A stretch of 64,000 bases of DNA, taken from positions 62,001 to 126,000 of the forward strand of contig DKIJ01000030.1 in assembly GCA_002454195.1 (NCBI GenBank). Direction: 5' to 3'. A model generated the notes under the pieces. That model saw nothing but the letters and a program-made list of their open reading frames with translations. It was not told the DNA's origin and did not search any database. The stretch is from Flavobacterium sp. UBA6721 (lineage in GTDB: Bacteria > Bacteroidota > Bacteroidia > Flavobacteriales > Flavobacteriaceae). The position numbers and the translations under genes are program-made. The number at the start of each line of letters is the position of its first letter. The stretch's first letter is position 1. Of the stretch, positions 1 to 8,577 are shown one piece after another.

Positions 1-344
1 TCGGCAGCAGCTTGAAGACCTACAAATGGCAAGTATTCTCCTTTTCTGGCTTGGATTTCATTCTTTGCCATATCTATTTGTTGCAAAAAGATATTTAACT
101 CCTGATTGTTTACTAAAGCCGTTTCAATCAGTGCATTTAAATGATCATCATTAAAGAATGTTTTCCATTTAATTTGTGCCGAATTAGTTGTGTCTTTAGA
201 GGCAACATTTTGAAATTGTTCGGGTAAATCCTTTTTTTCTTCGCGTACGGTTTTTGTTGGTACACAACTTTGAAAAATCAGGCTTGATAAGGTCAGTGTT
301 ACTACTGACCTTATATTTATTAGTTTGAAAATTGACTTATTCAT
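1..344 (-). CDS. Outer-membrane efflux channel lipoprotein (TolC/OprM family), N-terminal part only
   Basis: This is the outer-membrane channel of a tripartite RND efflux system, cut by the left window edge so only about 114 residues are visible. The ATG is at 342-344. Translation gives a lipoprotein signal peptide ending in the lipobox-like SLIFQSC (Cys about residue 27), followed by text typical of OprM-like proteins (NNQELNIFLQQIDMAKNEI). It overlaps the stop of the RND pump gene by 8 bases, which suggests translational coupling. The order adaptor, pump, channel is the usual one for this operon type. The family call rests on the N-terminus and context only. Confidence 0.85.
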   Translation of the reverse strand, partial: MNKSIFKLINIRSVVTLTLSSLIFQSCVPTKTVREEKKDLPEQFQNVASKDTTNSAQIKWKTFFNDDHLNALIETALVNNQELNIFLQQIDMAKNEIQARKGEYLPFVGLQAAA

Positions 345-3300
345 TTTCTTCCTCTTTTTTCATTAAATTTTTCAATAATTTGTTCATTTCTTTTAGCTTA
401 AATTTCAGCTTACTATTGCCTTCGCTAACTCTCATGAATTCCTCTGATACAGGTTCGTTATGTTCGTCTTGAATCATATTACGGCCATCACTCATTTTAG
501 CAAAAATGTAATACAATCCAGGAATTACAAAGACTCCAAATAGGGTTCCTATAATCATTCCTCCCATGGCCGATCCTCCAATAGTTCGGTTACCAATAGC
601 TCCGGCTCCTGTGGCAAGAACTAACGGAATTAATCCAGCGATAAAGGCAAAGGAAGTCATCAAAATAGGACGAAAACGAAGTTTAGCTCCTTCTATTGCC
701 GAATCAACTATACTCATTCCCTGAGCTCGTTTCTGGACGGCGACTTCTACAATCAATACGGCATTTTTACCCAGTAATCCAATAAGCATGATAACCCCAA
801 TTTGAGCATAAACGTCATTAGATAATCCCATGAGTTGTAGTAAAGCAAATGAACCAAAGAAACCTACTGGTAACGATAGTAATACGGCTAATGGCAATAA
901 GAAACTTTCATATTGTGCCGCTAAAACCAGATAAACGAAGATTAATACGATTCCAAATACATACATGGCGTCATTCCCTCTGTTAGCTTCATCATACGAC
1001 AAACCTTCCCAGGCAATGTCGTAGCCTCTTGGTAACTTTAATTGAGCGACCTCTTTGATGGCATTAATCGCATCGGCACTGGTGTATCCTTTTGCAGGTA
1101 ATCCTCTAATGGCAGCCGAGTTGTAGAGGTTGTATCGGGTAATCTCATTAGGCCCTAGTTCTTTTTTTACTTTAATAAAAGAAGAGTAAGGTACCATTTC
1201 GCCAGCTTCATTTTTCACAAATAAATTTTCTAAATCCGAAGGGATTCTTCGGTATTCAGGTCCTGCTTGTGTGTATACTTTGAAAAATTGACCAAATTTT
1301 ATAAAACCTTGTTCGTACGTACTACCAATAAGGATGTTCAGATTGTCCATCGCTTTTTTGATAGTAACTCCTTTTTGCATTGCCGCTTTGTTATCAATGT
1401 CTAATTTCAATTGCGGATAATTAGCAGAATAAAAAGTAAAGATTCCTGTTAATTCTTTGCGTTTTTCTAATTCGGCAAGGAAATCATTATTTACCTTTTG
1501 GAATTCCTGATAATCGGTTCCATTGGTTTTATCCAATAAACGTAAAGAGAAACCTCCAGAAGAACCAAATCCTGGTACTGCAGGTGGTTCAAAATATTCA
1601 ATAACCGCACCTAGATTTTTTGATTTTTCTTCCAATTCTTCCATGATTTCATGTACAGAATGGCTTCTTTCTTCCCAAGGTTTTAAGTTAATCAAACAGG
1701 TTCCGGCATTCGATCCACGACCTTCGGTCATGATTTCATAACCTGCTAAAGAAGATACAGAAGAAACTCCGTCGATTTCTTCACAGATTTTCTGTAGTTT
1801 TTTAGCAACATCATTGGTACGTTCTAAGGTAGTTCCTGGAGGTGTTTGAATGATGGCATAAATCATTCCTTGATCCTCACTTGGGATAAATCCAGCAGGA
1901 AGAGTTTGGTTTGTATAATAGGTTGCCACACTAAATCCGATTAAGATTCCAAAAGTGATAACTCTACGGTTTACAATGTGTTTTAATATGCCAATATAGT
2001 GTCCAGTAAGTTTTTCAAAGCCTTTGTTAAACCAATCAATAAATCGATCAATTGGTGATTTTTTTCTTGGTTGACCATGGTTGTTTTTTAATAACATGGC
2101 ACAAAGAACCGGTGTAAGTGTCAAGGCTACAACTGCAGAAATGATGATAGATCCTGCCATTGTAATAGAGAATTGACGATAGAATACCCCAACTGGTCCA
2201 GACATGAACGAAATAGGAATGAATACTGAAACCATTACCAATGTAATCGCAATAATAGCACCACCAATTTCACCTAAAACGGCTTTAGATGCCTTAAATG
2301 GACTGAGATGTTCTTCTTCCATTTTTACGTGAACGGCTTCCACCACAACAATAGCATCATCGACTACAATACCAATGGCTAATACTAAGGCAAAGAGCGT
2401 AATCAAGTTGATGGATAAGCCAAACATTTGCATAACAAAGAATGCTCCAATCAACGAAACGGGAACGGCAATAACTGGAATTAGTGTCGATCGCCAATCG
2501 CCTAAGAACAGGAATACGACTATGGATACGAGAATGAAGGCATCTCTAAGCGTATCTATAACTTGTTCGATAGAAGCATTTAAGAAACTGGATACGTCAT
2601 AACTGATTTTGTAGCCTACTCCCGGAGGAAGATCCTTTTCTAATTCTTTTAATTTAAGTTTAACGGCTTTAATTACATCGCTACCGTTTGTTCCAAGTGT
2701 TTGTTTTAATACGATGGATGCAGATGGTTTTCCGTCTAAATTGTCGTAGATGTCATAAAATTCACTTCCTAATTCTACATTTGCAATATCACCTAGTTTT
2801 ATTTCTTCCCCATTCGAATTGGCTCTGATAATTATATCTTTGTATTCTTGTGGAGTCGAATATCTGTCTTTATAGGTTAAAACATATTCAAGGGATTGCG
2901 ATTTTATCCCAGAACTTTGCCCTAAACGTCCTGGTCTGGCAAGGATACTTTGTTCCTGCATGGCTTCCATTACTTCTTCTGCCGAAATATTGTAAGCACG
3001 CATACGGTCTGGTTTTAACCAAATACGCATCGCATATTTACGGCTACCTAAGATTTGTGCACTGGCAATACCGTCGATACGTTGTATTTCACGAAGCATG
3101 TTGGTATAGGCATAGTTGTAAAGGAATTTTTCATCTGCTTCATGCCCTTTTTTGCTGTATAAATCCACATACATCAACATACTTGGTTGGACTGGAGTAA
3201 TGATAACCCCTTCACGTTGTACTAAGTCGGGTAGTAAGGGCATTACTTGGTCGACCCTAGTTTTTACCCTAATAACGGCGACGTTGGGGTCGGTTCCGGG

Positions 3301-3585
3301 TTCAAAAATTACACGAATGGTTCCTTCACCAGCACTGGTAGCATCCGAGGCAATATAACGCATTCCTGGCACACCATTAATGGCTGTTTCCAATGGGATT
3401 AAGGTTGATTTTACTAATACATCTGAACTCGAACCTGGATAGGCGATAAAGATGTTTACAGTGGTAGGCGCAATTTCAGGGAATTGTGAAATGGGTAATT
3501 GTTTGATAGCAAGCAAACCCATAAATACAATGATGACCGAAATAACAATCGCTAAGACCGGTCTTTGAATAAACTTTTTAAACAT
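337..3585 (-). CDS. RND multidrug efflux pump, inner-membrane subunit (HAE-1/AcrB type)
   Basis: This 1082-residue proton-driven transporter is the usual length for AcrB/MexB relatives. It starts with the hallmark MFKKFIQRPVLAIVISVIIV membrane segment. The proton-relay acidic pair is present in transmembrane helix 4 (VDDAIVVVE, about residue 410) and the partner lysine in helix 10 (IGLLGKNAVLIVE). Two large periplasmic loops separate the two six-helix halves. It lies 22 bases downstream of the membrane-fusion protein and overlaps the channel gene, so the three form one leftward operon. The substrate cannot be told from sequence; drugs, detergents or dyes are usual for HAE-1. Confidence 0.96.
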   Translation of the reverse strand: MFKKFIQRPVLAIVISVIIVFMGLLAIKQLPISQFPEIAPTTVNIFIAYPGSSSDVLVKSTLIPLETAINGVPGMRYIASDATSAGEGTIRVIFEPGTDPNVAVIRVKTRVDQVMPLLPDLVQREGVIITPVQPSMLMYVDLYSKKGHEADEKFLYNYAYTNMLREIQRIDGIASAQILGSRKYAMRIWLKPDRMRAYNISAEEVMEAMQEQSILARPGRLGQSSGIKSQSLEYVLTYKDRYSTPQEYKDIIIRANSNGEEIKLGDIANVELGSEFYDIYDNLDGKPSASIVLKQTLGTNGSDVIKAVKLKLKELEKDLPPGVGYKISYDVSSFLNASIEQVIDTLRDAFILVSIVVFLFLGDWRSTLIPVIAVPVSLIGAFFVMQMFGLSINLITLFALVLAIGIVVDDAIVVVEAVHVKMEEEHLSPFKASKAVLGEIGGAIIAITLVMVSVFIPISFMSGPVGVFYRQFSITMAGSIIISAVVALTLTPVLCAMLLKNNHGQPRKKSPIDRFIDWFNKGFEKLTGHYIGILKHIVNRRVITFGILIGFSVATYYTNQTLPAGFIPSEDQGMIYAIIQTPPGTTLERTNDVAKKLQKICEEIDGVSSVSSLAGYEIMTEGRGSNAGTCLINLKPWEERSHSVHEIMEELEEKSKNLGAVIEYFEPPAVPGFGSSGGFSLRLLDKTNGTDYQEFQKVNNDFLAELEKRKELTGIFTFYSANYPQLKLDIDNKAAMQKGVTIKKAMDNLNILIGSTYEQGFIKFGQFFKVYTQAGPEYRRIPSDLENLFVKNEAGEMVPYSSFIKVKKELGPNEITRYNLYNSAAIRGLPAKGYTSADAINAIKEVAQLKLPRGYDIAWEGLSYDEANRGNDAMYVFGIVLIFVYLVLAAQYESFLLPLAVLLSLPVGFFGSFALLQLMGLSNDVYAQIGVIMLIGLLGKNAVLIVEVAVQKRAQGMSIVDSAIEGAKLRFRPILMTSFAFIAGLIPLVLATGAGAIGNRTIGGSAMGGMIIGTLFGVFVIPGLYYIFAKMSDGRNMIQDEHNEPVSEEFMRVSEGNSKLKFKLKEMNKLLKNLMKKEEENE

Positions 3586-3607
3586 TTTGTTGTATTTTTA
3601 AGGTTGA

Positions 3608-4690
3608 TTACTCGGCGTAAACATCGAGATGTGTTAATACATGTTTCGCATTTTCAACTTTGTATTTTATTTTTTCGTTGTTTTTAACCAATCGTAAACC
3701 GTCTAATAAAATGCGATCGCTTTCCTGCAATCCTTTTTTAACAACAAAAAGGTTTTCTAAAGTGGTTCCAATAGTAATTTCTCTTTGTCTAACTACTCCG
3801 TTTTTATCAATTACAAAAACATAGCGTTTGTCTAATACTTCAAAAGTTGTTTTTTGAGGAATCAGTAAAACGTTTTTCAACGGAACAGTCTTCAAAATAG
3901 AACCTGTTTCACCGTGTCTTAAAATCCCTTTTGGGTTAGGAAATGTGGCTCTAAAGGCAATGTTTCCGGTTTCATTGTTAAATTCTCCTTCAATGGTTTC
4001 TACCACTCCTGTTTGATCAAATACATGATTATTAGCCATTAAAAGTTGTACTTTTTCTTTTTTGTTCTTGTTAGCACTTTCCATGTAGTTTAAGTATTCG
4101 GCTTCAGGAACATTAAAATACACCCACATTTTACTGTTGTCTGAAAGTGAAGTCAATAATTCACCTTCTTCTAGCAAACTTCCTTCTCTAGCCATTAAAT
4201 GGTCCATTACGCCGTCAAAAGGTGCTCTAACAGTAGTAAATCCTAAATGGGTTTTAGCAAGGTCAATTTCGGCTTTTGCTTTGTCGTATTTAGCTCTTGA
4301 AAGCGCTAATTCGTTTGGAGAAACTACTTTACTATCGGCTAAAAGTTTCGTGTTTTTGTATTCAATTGCAGCAACATTTCCTTCTGCTTTTGCTTTTTGT
4401 AAATCGGCTTGGTAAATGTTAGGCATGATTTGGAACATCAATTGCCCTTTTCTAACTTTCTGACCTTCGTCAACGCTTATTTTTTGAAGGTATCCTTTTT
4501 CCATTGCTCTCAATTCGATATGACGAATAGAGTGAATTTGGCAAACGTATTCTTTAATTATTGAGGTATCCATCGCCACAGGATTTGTTACTTGAAATGT
4601 CCTCTCTTCCTTTTTTTCTTCTTTGTGTGAATTACATCCAATAGTGCATATAGCAGCCAGTAGACCAATGAAAATTGCATTCTTTTTCAT
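3608..4690 (-). CDS. RND efflux periplasmic adaptor subunit (membrane-fusion protein)
   Basis: This is the periplasmic adaptor linking the RND pump to the outer-membrane channel (360 residues). I place the start at the ATG ending at 4690, because it gives a clean lipoprotein signal (MKKNAIFIGLLAAICTIGC, lipid-modified Cys at 19). The longer reading from 4819 adds a 43-residue extension with no signal-peptide sense. A barrel-sandwich (lipoyl-like) half with the typical AMEKGYLQKISVDEGQKVRKG motif pieces is followed by a helical hairpin and a beta-barrel half containing VRAPFDGVMD. It is the first gene of the efflux operon. Confidence 0.95.
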   Translation of the reverse strand: MKKNAIFIGLLAAICTIGCNSHKEEKKEERTFQVTNPVAMDTSIIKEYVCQIHSIRHIELRAMEKGYLQKISVDEGQKVRKGQLMFQIMPNIYQADLQKAKAEGNVAAIEYKNTKLLADSKVVSPNELALSRAKYDKAKAEIDLAKTHLGFTTVRAPFDGVMDHLMAREGSLLEEGELLTSLSDNSKMWVYFNVPEAEYLNYMESANKNKKEKVQLLMANNHVFDQTGVVETIEGEFNNETGNIAFRATFPNPKGILRHGETGSILKTVPLKNVLLIPQKTTFEVLDKRYVFVIDKNGVVRQREITIGTTLENLFVVKKGLQESDRILLDGLRLVKNNEKIKYKVENAKHVLTHLDVYAE

Positions 4691-4845
4691 GATAGTTTTT
4701 TTTAACGATAAAATATTAGGATTGTATTTTGTTGTGAAAATGATAAACAACAGCAAATTGAGCTCTATTTTCTTGCTTTTATTAATTGCGGCAAGAAATA
4801 AAGTAGTAATAAGCAACAATAGATGTGCTTAGTAAGAAGAAAAAA

Positions 4846-5265
4846 TCAAATACGAAATACCTCGAAGATAATGTAAAGTGAGGTAAATGATGGTAAATAA
4901 AAAAACGCTTTGCAAAAGGATTTTGCTAAAGAGTTATAGTTGTAATTCGTTAAAAAAGAGGGTGGTAATGAGCTTGAAAATGCGATATAGGAAATCGTTT
5001 TTTCAAGTTGTTTTTTACCGTTTAGGATTTCAGAATCTTCTTCTTCATAATCCGTAATTATTTCTTTTTTTGCCTCGGTTTCTTTTGTTGGAGTAGTAAT
5101 ATCTGTTAAGTCCGAAAGCTGGATTTTTTTGGTAAAAACCGATTCATCTTGAATTGATGTTTGAACAGAAATGAACGATTTGGCTGGAGTATGAGCAAAC
5201 AAGCTATTGTTACTAATAAGTAACAGCAGACACAAAGTTAGAATATGTTTGATTCTCATTCTCAT
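4846..5265 (-). CDS. Small exported protein of unknown function upstream of the efflux operon
   Basis: This 139-residue protein begins with a clear signal peptide (MRMRIKHILTLCLLLLISNNSLFAH). A polar, Asp/Glu/Lys-rich middle (DYEEEDSEILNGKK) follows, and the C-terminus is aromatic and hydrophobic. It lies 155 bases upstream of the adaptor gene on the same strand, so it may share regulation with the efflux operon but probably not its start site. I do not recognise the family. Codon use and the signal peptide support a real gene; no function is proposed. Confidence 0.6.
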   Translation of the reverse strand: MRMRIKHILTLCLLLLISNNSLFAHTPAKSFISVQTSIQDESVFTKKIQLSDLTDITTPTKETEAKKEIITDYEEEDSEILNGKKQLEKTISYIAFSSSLPPSFLTNYNYNSLAKSFCKAFFYLPSFTSLYIIFEVFRI

Positions 5266-5417
5266 TTCTGATGCAAAGCTAATTTTTCAAATACAATTTT
5301 TGAAAGTAGGCGCTCATAAATATTTGTTAATTGCGGTAAAAACAACAAGTAAACTGTTAAAATGCATGAATATATGCAATTGAAATTAATTATAAAGCAA
5401 TTAATTTTTTCCAAGAT

Positions 5418-6068
5418 TTATTTTACCCCATCCCATTCGGCATAAAACTGAGCCAAAAAGCTTTCCATAAAACGATGTCTTTCTTCAGCAATCTTTTTAG
5501 CTGTAGTAGTATTCATTTTGTCTTTAAGCAATAATAGTTTTTCGTAAAAGTGATTGAGGGTAGGTGCCTGGCTCTTTTTGTATTCCTCAGTACTCATGTC
5601 TAATTTAGGAGCAATTTTAGGGTTGTATAATGCTCTATTTTTAAAACCACCATAATTGAATGCGCGAGCTATTCCTATGGCTCCTATGGCGTCTAATCGA
5701 TCAGCGTCTTGAACGATATCTAATTCTATCGAACTGAATTTCTTTTCAAAATTTCCGCCTTTAAATGAAATGTTTTCAATGATAGCAATAACATTACTGA
5801 TTTTTTCAGAACCAAGTTGTTGCGATTCTAAAAACTTACGGGCAATTTTTGGACCAATAGATTCGTCTCCATTGTGAAATTTACTATCGGCTATATCATG
5901 AAGTAATGCCCCTAATTGCACGATTTGCAAATCGCATTTTTCCTCTTGAGCTATTAATAAAGCGTTTTTATATACTCTTTCGATATGAAACCAGTCGTGT
6001 CCGCCTTCGGCATTTTCTAATTGTTTTTTTACAAAAAGGATGGTGTTATTTATTAAATCTGTGTTCAT
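5418..6068 (-). CDS. HD-domain phosphohydrolase (YedJ-like)
   Basis: This 216-residue protein carries the HD superfamily metal-binding layout: an early His in GGHDWFHIERV (about residue 22-32), then the paired HD in LGALLHDIADSKF (about residue 50-60), and a later Asp in QDADRLDAIGAIG (about residue 116-128). These residues would hold one or two divalent metals for phosphomonoester or nucleotide hydrolysis in the cytoplasm. Length and motif spacing match the YedJ/YpgQ-like group rather than RelA/SpoT. It stands alone on the minus strand, separated by a terminator from the desaturase operon. The substrate is not predictable. Confidence 0.85.
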   Translation of the reverse strand: MNTDLINNTILFVKKQLENAEGGHDWFHIERVYKNALLIAQEEKCDLQIVQLGALLHDIADSKFHNGDESIGPKIARKFLESQQLGSEKISNVIAIIENISFKGGNFEKKFSSIELDIVQDADRLDAIGAIGIARAFNYGGFKNRALYNPKIAPKLDMSTEEYKKSQAPTLNHFYEKLLLLKDKMNTTTAKKIAEERHRFMESFLAQFYAEWDGVK

Positions 6069-6083
6069 GTGTAGCTTTGGAAT

Positions 6084-6124
6084 AAAAAAAGCTGATTTTT
6101 AAAGTCTAAACCTCAAAAATCAGC
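6084..6124 (-). terminator. Rho-independent terminator of the desaturase/plsC operon
   Basis: Perfect 10-base arms (GCTGATTTTT at 6091-6100 and its complement at 6115-6124) enclose a 14-base loop. Read on the minus strand, the hairpin is followed directly by seven Ts. It lies downstream of the leftward desaturase gene and upstream of the HD gene start. Confidence 0.75.
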
Positions 6125-6203
6125 AGTATATATTAATAGCAAAAATCAATTTCAATGGTAATTTCAATTGAAAAAATCAAAAATCATTTTTCTATTTCAA
6201 ACC

Positions 6204-6227
6204 AAATCTGAAATCAAAAATCGTTAA
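6204..6227. repeat. 24-base intergenic repeat, copy A
   Basis: A 24-base string beginning AAATCTGAAATC and ending ATCGTTAA occurs here and, identically, at 40876-40899. Both copies are immediately followed by looser AATCTGAAATC-like tandem variants. It lies just downstream of the desaturase stop codon. Confidence 0.7.
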
Positions 6228-6242
6228 CCTTCAATCTGAAAT

Positions 6243-7229
6243 CTATAATCTTGCAGGTTCAACCCATTTGAAAATGTGCGATTCTTTAGGGATAACCAAT
6301 CTTTCAGATATTTTAGCCATTCTTGCTGGTAATTTCAATAAGTAATCACGAGCTTTTTCGGCTTCATCAGTTAATCCAGAAATTTTTTCAATTTCCCATT
6401 TGTCAATCAATTTCTGCATAATTTCAACATAATCTTGGGCTGTATAAACTCCAATACGCTGTGCTGAATCAGAAAATAATTCAAATGCCGAACTTATTTT
6501 AGCACCTGATTCTCTTAGGAAATGTGCTGGCATTACAATTTTAGCTTTCATCATGTATTGGAAAGCAAGCATCATTTCGCTTGGATCTACTTTGAAAATT
6601 TCGCTCACAAAGTGACTGTAGGCATGGTGATGACGCATTTCGTCTCCAGCAATCATTTTACACATTTTAGATAATTTCTTATCACCATATTTTTTGGCTA
6701 ATTGCGAAACTCGGTTATGAGAAATGTAAGTAGCTAATTCTTGGAAACTAGTGTAAACGAAGTTTTTATATGGGTCTCTACCAGTACCAATGTCGAAACC
6801 GTCATTGATAAGGTGTTGGGTTGTCATTTCAATTTCGCGCATGTTTACACGACCTGATAAGTACAAGTATTTATTTAACAAATCACCATGGCGATTTTCT
6901 TCACCGGTCCATTGACGTACCCAAGCTGACCAACCGTTTCTTCCTTCATTATCAACTCCTTCTACTTCCATTAACCAGTTTTCATAGGTAGGAAGTGCCT
7001 CTTCGGTAATCATGTCACCTACCATAGCTACCCAAAAATCATAAGGTAAATCTTTTGAGATTTCGCGTAATTCTTTTACTTCTTCTAAGAAATTATCTCC
7101 TTCAGAATTGGGTAAAAAATCAGATGGCTGCCAGATTTGTTCCACTGGAATCAAGTATTGATCCATGTAGCCAGTCACGTTTTTTTCCAAAAACTGCATA
7201 ACTTCTAATCGAATGTTTTTTATTGACAT
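6243..7229 (-). CDS. Acyl-ACP desaturase (ferritin-like di-iron, stearoyl-ACP 9-desaturase family)
   Basis: This 328-residue soluble di-iron desaturase would introduce a double bond into acyl-ACP using oxygen and reduced ferredoxin. Two ExxH iron-binding motifs of the class are visible: EENRHGD (about residue 110) and DEMRHHHAY (about residue 196). An additional Glu (FQELATYISH) occupies the position expected for the helix between them. Length agrees with bacterial and plant-type acyl-ACP desaturases. It is 10 bases downstream of plsC on the same strand, so fatty-acid unsaturation and phospholipid acylation appear co-transcribed. The chain-length preference is unknown. Confidence 0.92.
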   Translation of the reverse strand: MSIKNIRLEVMQFLEKNVTGYMDQYLIPVEQIWQPSDFLPNSEGDNFLEEVKELREISKDLPYDFWVAMVGDMITEEALPTYENWLMEVEGVDNEGRNGWSAWVRQWTGEENRHGDLLNKYLYLSGRVNMREIEMTTQHLINDGFDIGTGRDPYKNFVYTSFQELATYISHNRVSQLAKKYGDKKLSKMCKMIAGDEMRHHHAYSHFVSEIFKVDPSEMMLAFQYMMKAKIVMPAHFLRESGAKISSAFELFSDSAQRIGVYTAQDYVEIMQKLIDKWEIEKISGLTDEAEKARDYLLKLPARMAKISERLVIPKESHIFKWVEPARL

Positions 7230-7239
7230 TTTATATGTA

Positions 7240-7974
7240 TTAAAATTGTATTCCTTTTACTACTGCACTTTCCGTCTTCTCCATTAATTCAGGAAAATTA
7301 TAATCGCTCACTTTAAGTGGATTATGAATTACAAAGGTAAGATGATTTCCTAAACCAACAGGAAAAAAACCAAATTTTACCATTTTCCATGAATTATTAA
7401 TGCTTACAGGAACAATATAGGCGGATGGTGCGCTTTTACACAATATTTTCAAGCCAGTTTGGGCAAATTCTTTGGGTTTTCCGGTTTTGCTTCGGGTGCC
7501 TTCTGGAAAAATTACTGCTGATCGTGTATTCTTTTCAATATAATCTCCTAATTTTTTTATTTCGGGAATCGCTTGTTTCGGGTCTTTTCTGTCTATCAAA
7601 GCAGCTCCACCATGTCTTAAATTATAAGAAACACTTGGGATTCCTTTTCCTAACTCTTTCTTACTTACAAATTTACAATGAAATTTACGCAAATACCATA
7701 TCATAGCAATTATATCGTACATACTTTGATGATTGGCTACAAATACCAAAGGTACTCCCTCAGGAATAAGTTCTCTGTTTTTGAATGAATAGGTTGTTCC
7801 TACTAAGTTAGTACATTTTAGCAAAAAAAAGTTTAAATAATCAACACTTTTTTTGTGCGCCTGATACCCAAAAACATTGAGGCAAAACCATTGAATAGGG
7901 TGGAAAATGACTAATGCAAGTCCAAAACACAAATAATAAATAACCGATATAGGATAGGAAATAAGTTTTTGCAT
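7240..7974 (-). CDS. plsC: 1-acyl-sn-glycerol-3-phosphate acyltransferase (PlsC family), copy 1
   Basis: This 244-residue membrane-bound acyltransferase would convert lysophosphatidate to phosphatidate. The catalytic HX4D block is seen as ANHQSMYD (about residue 82-89) and the glycerol-phosphate-binding block as FPEGTRS (about residue 155-161). A hydrophobic N-terminal anchor precedes them (YPISVIYYLCFGLALVIF). It is the promoter-proximal gene of a two-gene operon with the acyl-ACP desaturase. A second paralogue lies at 20165-20911. It is divergent from rnpA with about 125 bases between. Confidence 0.9.
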   Translation of the reverse strand: MQKLISYPISVIYYLCFGLALVIFHPIQWFCLNVFGYQAHKKSVDYLNFFLLKCTNLVGTTYSFKNRELIPEGVPLVFVANHQSMYDIIAMIWYLRKFHCKFVSKKELGKGIPSVSYNLRHGGAALIDRKDPKQAIPEIKKLGDYIEKNTRSAVIFPEGTRSKTGKPKEFAQTGLKILCKSAPSAYIVPVSINNSWKMVKFGFFPVGLGNHLTFVIHNPLKVSDYNFPELMEKTESAVVKGIQF

Positions 7975-8099
7975 TTTAAAAAAATTAGCTGCAAAAGTAT
8001 GAAATAATTTTTTAGCGGTATTTAAAACCTAAATAATAAGTAGGTTTAGCGTTAAATTGTACCTTTGTTGTCTGAATTATAATATTTATTAGACACTAA

Positions 8100-8486
8100 A
8101 TGAATTTTAACTATCCAAAGAACGAAAAACTTAAAAGCAAAATTAGCATTGGATTGTTGTTCTCTGAAGGAAAATCAGTTTCAAAATATCCCTTGCGTTT
8201 AGTGTATCATTCGGGGACGTTGAATGAAAATGAGAAAATCAAAATGGGTGTTTCGGTTTCTAAAAAGTATTTTAAAAAAGCAGTGGATCGAAATCGTTTC
8301 AAACGCATTCTTCGCGAAACCTATCGTTTAAATAAGCATATTCTACTAGATAATTTAGATAAACCGTATTGCTTTATGTTTTTTTATCAAACCAAAGAGC
8401 GTTTGTCTTACGATGAGATTAATACCAAAACCATTCAGTTGTTTGAAAAGTTTGTGGCTCAGGTTTTAAAAAAAGAAAACCCCTAA
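8100..8486 (+). CDS. rnpA: Ribonuclease P protein component
   Basis: This 128-residue basic protein would assist the RNase P RNA in removing tRNA 5' leaders. The diagnostic RNR motif region is present as VDRNRFKRILRETYRLN (about residue 63-79). It is preceded by GVSVSKKYFKKA, which matches the conserved V-[SG]-K-K patch. The fused-looking longer C-terminus (FEKFVAQVLKKE) is normal for Bacteroidota. A TAnnTTTG-type -7 element (TACCTTTG) lies at 8060-8067, which would give a leader of about 28 bases. It runs with ctpA. Confidence 0.93.
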   Translation: MNFNYPKNEKLKSKISIGLLFSEGKSVSKYPLRLVYHSGTLNENEKIKMGVSVSKKYFKKAVDRNRFKRILRETYRLNKHILLDNLDKPYCFMFFYQTKERLSYDEINTKTIQLFEKFVAQVLKKENP

Positions 8487-8577
8487 ATTGGTTTACTATT
8501 AATTACTTAGATAGTTATTCTATTTCCTTTTTATTACTGATAAATTGTTATTTTAGTAATTCACAATTAATAATATT

